DNA of 64,000 nt from Burkholderia sp. Bp9143 (GTDB lineage Bacteria > Pseudomonadota > Gammaproteobacteria > Burkholderiales > Burkholderiaceae), in NCBI RefSeq assembly GCF_003853645.1, contig NZ_QTPO01000041.1, forward strand, positions 17,157 to 81,156, written 5' to 3'. This document shows, piece by piece, positions 61,764 to 64,000 of this stretch (position 1 is its first letter; every line of letters starts with the position of its first letter). Position numbers and translations under genes: made by a program. Under the pieces are notes generated by a model. The model saw only the letters and a program-made list of their open reading frames with translations, ran no database searches and was not told where the DNA came from.

Positions 61764-63344
61764 TTACGGTTCGAGCAGACGCTGCAGCCGCAGTTCCTCG
61801 AAATCCAGCTCGGATTCTATGCGGTGCAGCACCGCGTCGTCGACCCGGCCATCGCGATGCAGGTCGAGCAGCGCGTCGCGCGACACGCCGACCAGTTCGA
61901 GCTCGACGCGCAGCATCCGTGCGCGCACGTCCGCCGGTTCCGCGCCGTCGCGGTGCGCGCGTTCGTTCAACGCGACGCGGCTCCGGTATTCGGTCAGCAG
62001 CCGGTCGAGCGATGCGCGTTCGAGAGTCGAGCCGCGCTGCTCGCGCGCCTCGAGCTCGGCGAGCGCCGCACCGAACGTATGCGCGCGCGCCGCGTGCTCG
62101 GACATCGTGTGCCGCGCGGCCGGGCGCAGCTTCAGCACGCGGATCAGCGGCGCGAGCGTGCCGCCCTGCACGACCAGCGTCGCGATGATCAGCAGGAACG
62201 TGCTGAACAGGATCAGGTCGCGGCCGGGGAAGTTGCTCGGCAGCGCGATCGCGGCGGCGAGGCTCACGACACCGCGCATGCCCGACCAGCCGAGCACGAC
62301 GGCCTCGCGCCACGACCACGGCGCATGGCCCGCGCGCGGCGCGCGCAGGCGGCCCGGCAGCCACATCGCGACGAACACCCACAGGACGCGCGCGGCGATC
62401 GCGGCGGCCGTCGCCGGCAGCGCGACGCGCAGGCCGGCCATCAGCACCGCGCCTTCGTGGTTCACGCCGGCGAGGATCGCGTGCAGCGCGAGGCCGATCA
62501 GGATGAACACCAGCGCGTCGAGCACGAACACGATCGCTTCCCAGGTCGCCTTCGCCTTGATCCGCATGTCGGCGTCGAACACGCGATGCTGGCGCACGCC
62601 GAGCACGAGGCCGCAGGTCACGACCGACAGCACGCCCGAGCCGTGCACGGCTTCCGCGATCCCGTAGCTGCCCCACGCCATCGCGAAGGTCACGACGATA
62701 CCGAGCATCGGCTCGCGCAGACGCTGCAGCACCCAGCACATCGCATGGCCGCACGCGAGGCCGACCGCGATGCCGATCAGCGTGAGCGAGAAGAACAGGC
62801 CGGTGGCGCTCGCGGTCGTGATCGTGACGGCGAGCGCGGCCGAGACGGCCATCTGATACAGCAGCAGGCCCGATGCATCGTTGACGAGGCTTTCGCCTTC
62901 GAGCACCGCGACGAGCCGCGCGGGCAGCGGATGGCGCTGCAGGATCGCCTTCGCGGCGACCGCGTCGGGCGGCGACACGATCGCGCCGAGCGTGAAGCAC
63001 GCGGCCCACGGCAGCGCCGGATTGGCCGCATGCACGGCGAACGCGACCGCAATCGTCGTGAACACCACCGCGCCGAGCGCGAGCGACGCGATCGACGCGA
63101 GTTCGTGCCGGAATTCCTTCCATGCCGTATAGAAGCCGCTCGACATCAGGAGCGGCGGCAGCACGGCCGCGAGCAGCAGTGCCGGGTCCATGTCGGGCAC
63201 GCGCTTGCCGGCGACGGCCACCACGCAGCCGCCGAGCAGCAGCACGACGGCCGGCGGAATCGAGACCCGCTCCGCGAGCCACGTGAGCGCGCCCGCGCCG
63301 CAGATCAACAGCAGCAGGTAATGGAACAGCTCGACGTTGCTCAT
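61764..63344 (-). CDS. CPA1-family Na+/H+ antiporter
   Basis: ATG 63344 gives 526 residues: about twelve hydrophobic segments (to about 400) and a cytosolic tail with helical, charged sequence. Antiporter motifs are VSPPDAVAAKAILQRHPLP and LEGESLVNDASGLLLYQ, where the Asn-Asp pair binds the ion, and the later WSGMRGVVSLAAAIALP. It exchanges sodium (or potassium) for protons across the inner membrane. The frame upstream of this ATG is Arg-rich and unlikely to be translated. Confidence 0.92.
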   Translation of the reverse strand: MSNVELFHYLLLLICGAGALTWLAERVSIPPAVVLLLGGCVVAVAGKRVPDMDPALLLAAVLPPLLMSSGFYTAWKEFRHELASIASLALGAVVFTTIAVAFAVHAANPALPWAACFTLGAIVSPPDAVAAKAILQRHPLPARLVAVLEGESLVNDASGLLLYQMAVSAALAVTITTASATGLFFSLTLIGIAVGLACGHAMCWVLQRLREPMLGIVVTFAMAWGSYGIAEAVHGSGVLSVVTCGLVLGVRQHRVFDADMRIKAKATWEAIVFVLDALVFILIGLALHAILAGVNHEGAVLMAGLRVALPATAAAIAARVLWVFVAMWLPGRLRAPRAGHAPWSWREAVVLGWSGMRGVVSLAAAIALPSNFPGRDLILFSTFLLIIATLVVQGGTLAPLIRVLKLRPAARHTMSEHAARAHTFGAALAELEAREQRGSTLERASLDRLLTEYRSRVALNERAHRDGAEPADVRARMLRVELELVGVSRDALLDLHRDGRVDDAVLHRIESELDFEELRLQRLLEP

Positions 63345-63378
63345 GCGCGGCGCGTGCGGCCAATGCGGGGCGTGCGCG

Positions 63379-63639
63379 TCACGATGGCTTGCGGTCGTTC
63401 GTGCTGCCGCCCGGCAGCGCGCCGAACATGTGCTGGCTGCACTTCGCATCGCGCCATGCGGCGTTCAGCCGGTGACCCGCGAGCATGCGCCGCGCGACGG
63501 GCAGGATCTGCTCGCCGGCGAGCATGCCGAGCAGCCCGACGAGCGCGATGATCGGCGGCGCGGGCGAGTTCACGCCGATCGCGCCGTAGATGACGCCGGC
63601 GAGGATGCCGGCGAGCAGCGACAGGACATAGGATTTCAT
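63379..63639 (-). CDS. XapX-domain small membrane protein
   Basis: ATG 63639 gives 86 residues. The first 50 match the XapX domain: two membrane helices (LSLLAGILAGVIYGAIGVNSP, with PAPPIIALVGLLGMLAGEQ after). The tail is polar. Function of this family is unknown; members often sit beside isochorismatase-type or antiporter genes, as here. The antiporter gene begins 34 bases downstream of its stop, so they are probably co-transcribed. Confidence 0.85.
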   Translation of the reverse strand: MKSYVLSLLAGILAGVIYGAIGVNSPAPPIIALVGLLGMLAGEQILPVARRMLAGHRLNAAWRDAKCSQHMFGALPGGSTNDRKPS

Positions 63640-63719
63640 GATGGGCGTCTCGTGATCGGACGATGGGGGGCGACGAGTGCATCGTCGAGGTCCCGGAAGC
63701 GTATCGGGTTTACGTGAAG

Positions 63720-63741
63720 AAAAAAAGGGCGGATTGCCCTT
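63720..63741 (-). terminator. Intrinsic terminator read on the minus strand, upstream of XapX
   Basis: On the minus strand AAGGGC-AATCC-GCCCTT is followed by a run of at least seven T. It lies 81 bases before the XapX start codon in the XapX direction, where it could act as a leader attenuator or stop antisense transcription. A second inverted repeat, GGAATC/GATTCC, lies at 63758-63774. Confidence 0.7.
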
Positions 63742-63914
63742 GTCGACCACCTATTCTGGAATCCGAGTGATTCCGGTTTTTGGGTGTTCGTCCAGCAGGA
63801 TTGCAGTTTAAATAATTGGAGCCGGACGGCGCCGACCCGGCGCAACACCGACTCGAGTCTCCCGCGTTCGCGGCGAGGCCGGTCCCTCTTTTCGTTCACA
63901 GGATGATTCACGCC

Positions 63915-64000
63915 ATGAGCAACCCGAAACTTGAAGTACTCACTCCGCAGAACAGCCAGCTGATCTTCATCGACCAGCAGCCGCAGATGGCGTTCGGCGT
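63915..64000 (+). CDS. Cysteine hydrolase (isochorismatase-like, YcaC-type), partial
   Basis: ATG 63915 is preceded at 12 bases by AGGA; an in-frame ATG at 63903 is too close to that site. The visible 28 residues include SQLIFIDQQPQMAFG, where the Asp of the IDxQ motif is the catalytic aspartate of cysteine-hydrolase family enzymes, and the gene runs off the window. It is divergent from XapX, a common pairing. Confidence 0.7.
   Translation, partial: MSNPKLEVLTPQNSQLIFIDQQPQMAFG

Overview
The window looks like part of a chromosome from a Burkholderia cepacia complex-like betaproteobacterium. The DNA is very GC-rich with strong third-position G/C bias. It carries a Burkholderia-type 16-stranded porin, an IorAB-type oxidoreductase pair, an RstAB-like two-component system and a large cellulose (bcs) operon. 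Species assignment is inference. Two segments, about 3.7-9.3 kb and 31.8-34.5 kb, are visibly AT-richer and hold most of the broken or orphan genes, so I read them as acquired.

Layout. 0-3.7 kb: a partial gene, a small hydrophobic ORF, an NlpD-like lipoprotein, an aldose epimerase, a second small hydrophobic ORF with its own terminator, uppP, and tRNA-Arg(TCT). 3.7-9.3 kb: an accessory stretch beginning exactly at the tRNA 3' end. It holds a split acyltransferase-3/SGNH pair, small unknown ORFs and a C-terminally truncated orphan vgrG, with no integrase visible. 9.5-12.3 kb: the iorAB-like pair. 13.0-17.9 kb: four co-directional genes (Crp-type regulator, membrane GGDEF-EAL protein, haem-oxygenase-like diiron protein, and a response regulator whose receiver has lost its phosphorylation residues). 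18.2-31.7 kb: mostly core functions (quinone oxidoreductase, NTF2-like protein, RstAB-like system, MipA/OmpV protein, I78-type inhibitor, a lytic transglycosylase-VirB9-like fusion, porin, flavin reductase, and a LysR/CitMHS/AtuA catabolic unit). 31.8-34.7 kb: a second AT-rich island with a DUF6402-like gene broken by one stop codon, plus a decayed remnant. 34.7-37.6 kb: a chemoreceptor and a secreted protein of unknown function.

37.6-44.0 kb holds a complete equivalent of the E. coli ynbABCD set (CDP-alcohol phosphatidyltransferase, CdsA-like enzyme, hydrolase-methyltransferase fusion, PAP2-dual-specificity phosphatase fusion), joined by a PlsC-like acyltransferase and one extra membrane protein. 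Together these encode most steps of an uncharacterised phospholipid pathway. 44.1-60.3 kb is a cellulose unit in the order bcsB-Z-C-E-F-Q-A-G-R, next to a divergent GAF-diguanylate cyclase. The unit has three recognisable c-di-GMP or modification layers: the PilZ domain in BcsA, the GIL domain in BcsE, and the BcsG phosphoethanolamine transferase. BcsZ carries Asn where the E. coli enzyme has its catalytic Asp. The window ends with pirin, OsmC, a Na+/H+ antiporter, an XapX protein and the start of a cysteine-hydrolase-type gene.

The most unusual items are the charge-swapped receiver and its cluster, the ynb-type lipid locus, the transglycosylase-VirB9 fusion, the BcsZ active-site change, and the two small look-alike hydrophobic ORFs. 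Homology statements come from recall of family motifs; no database search was run.
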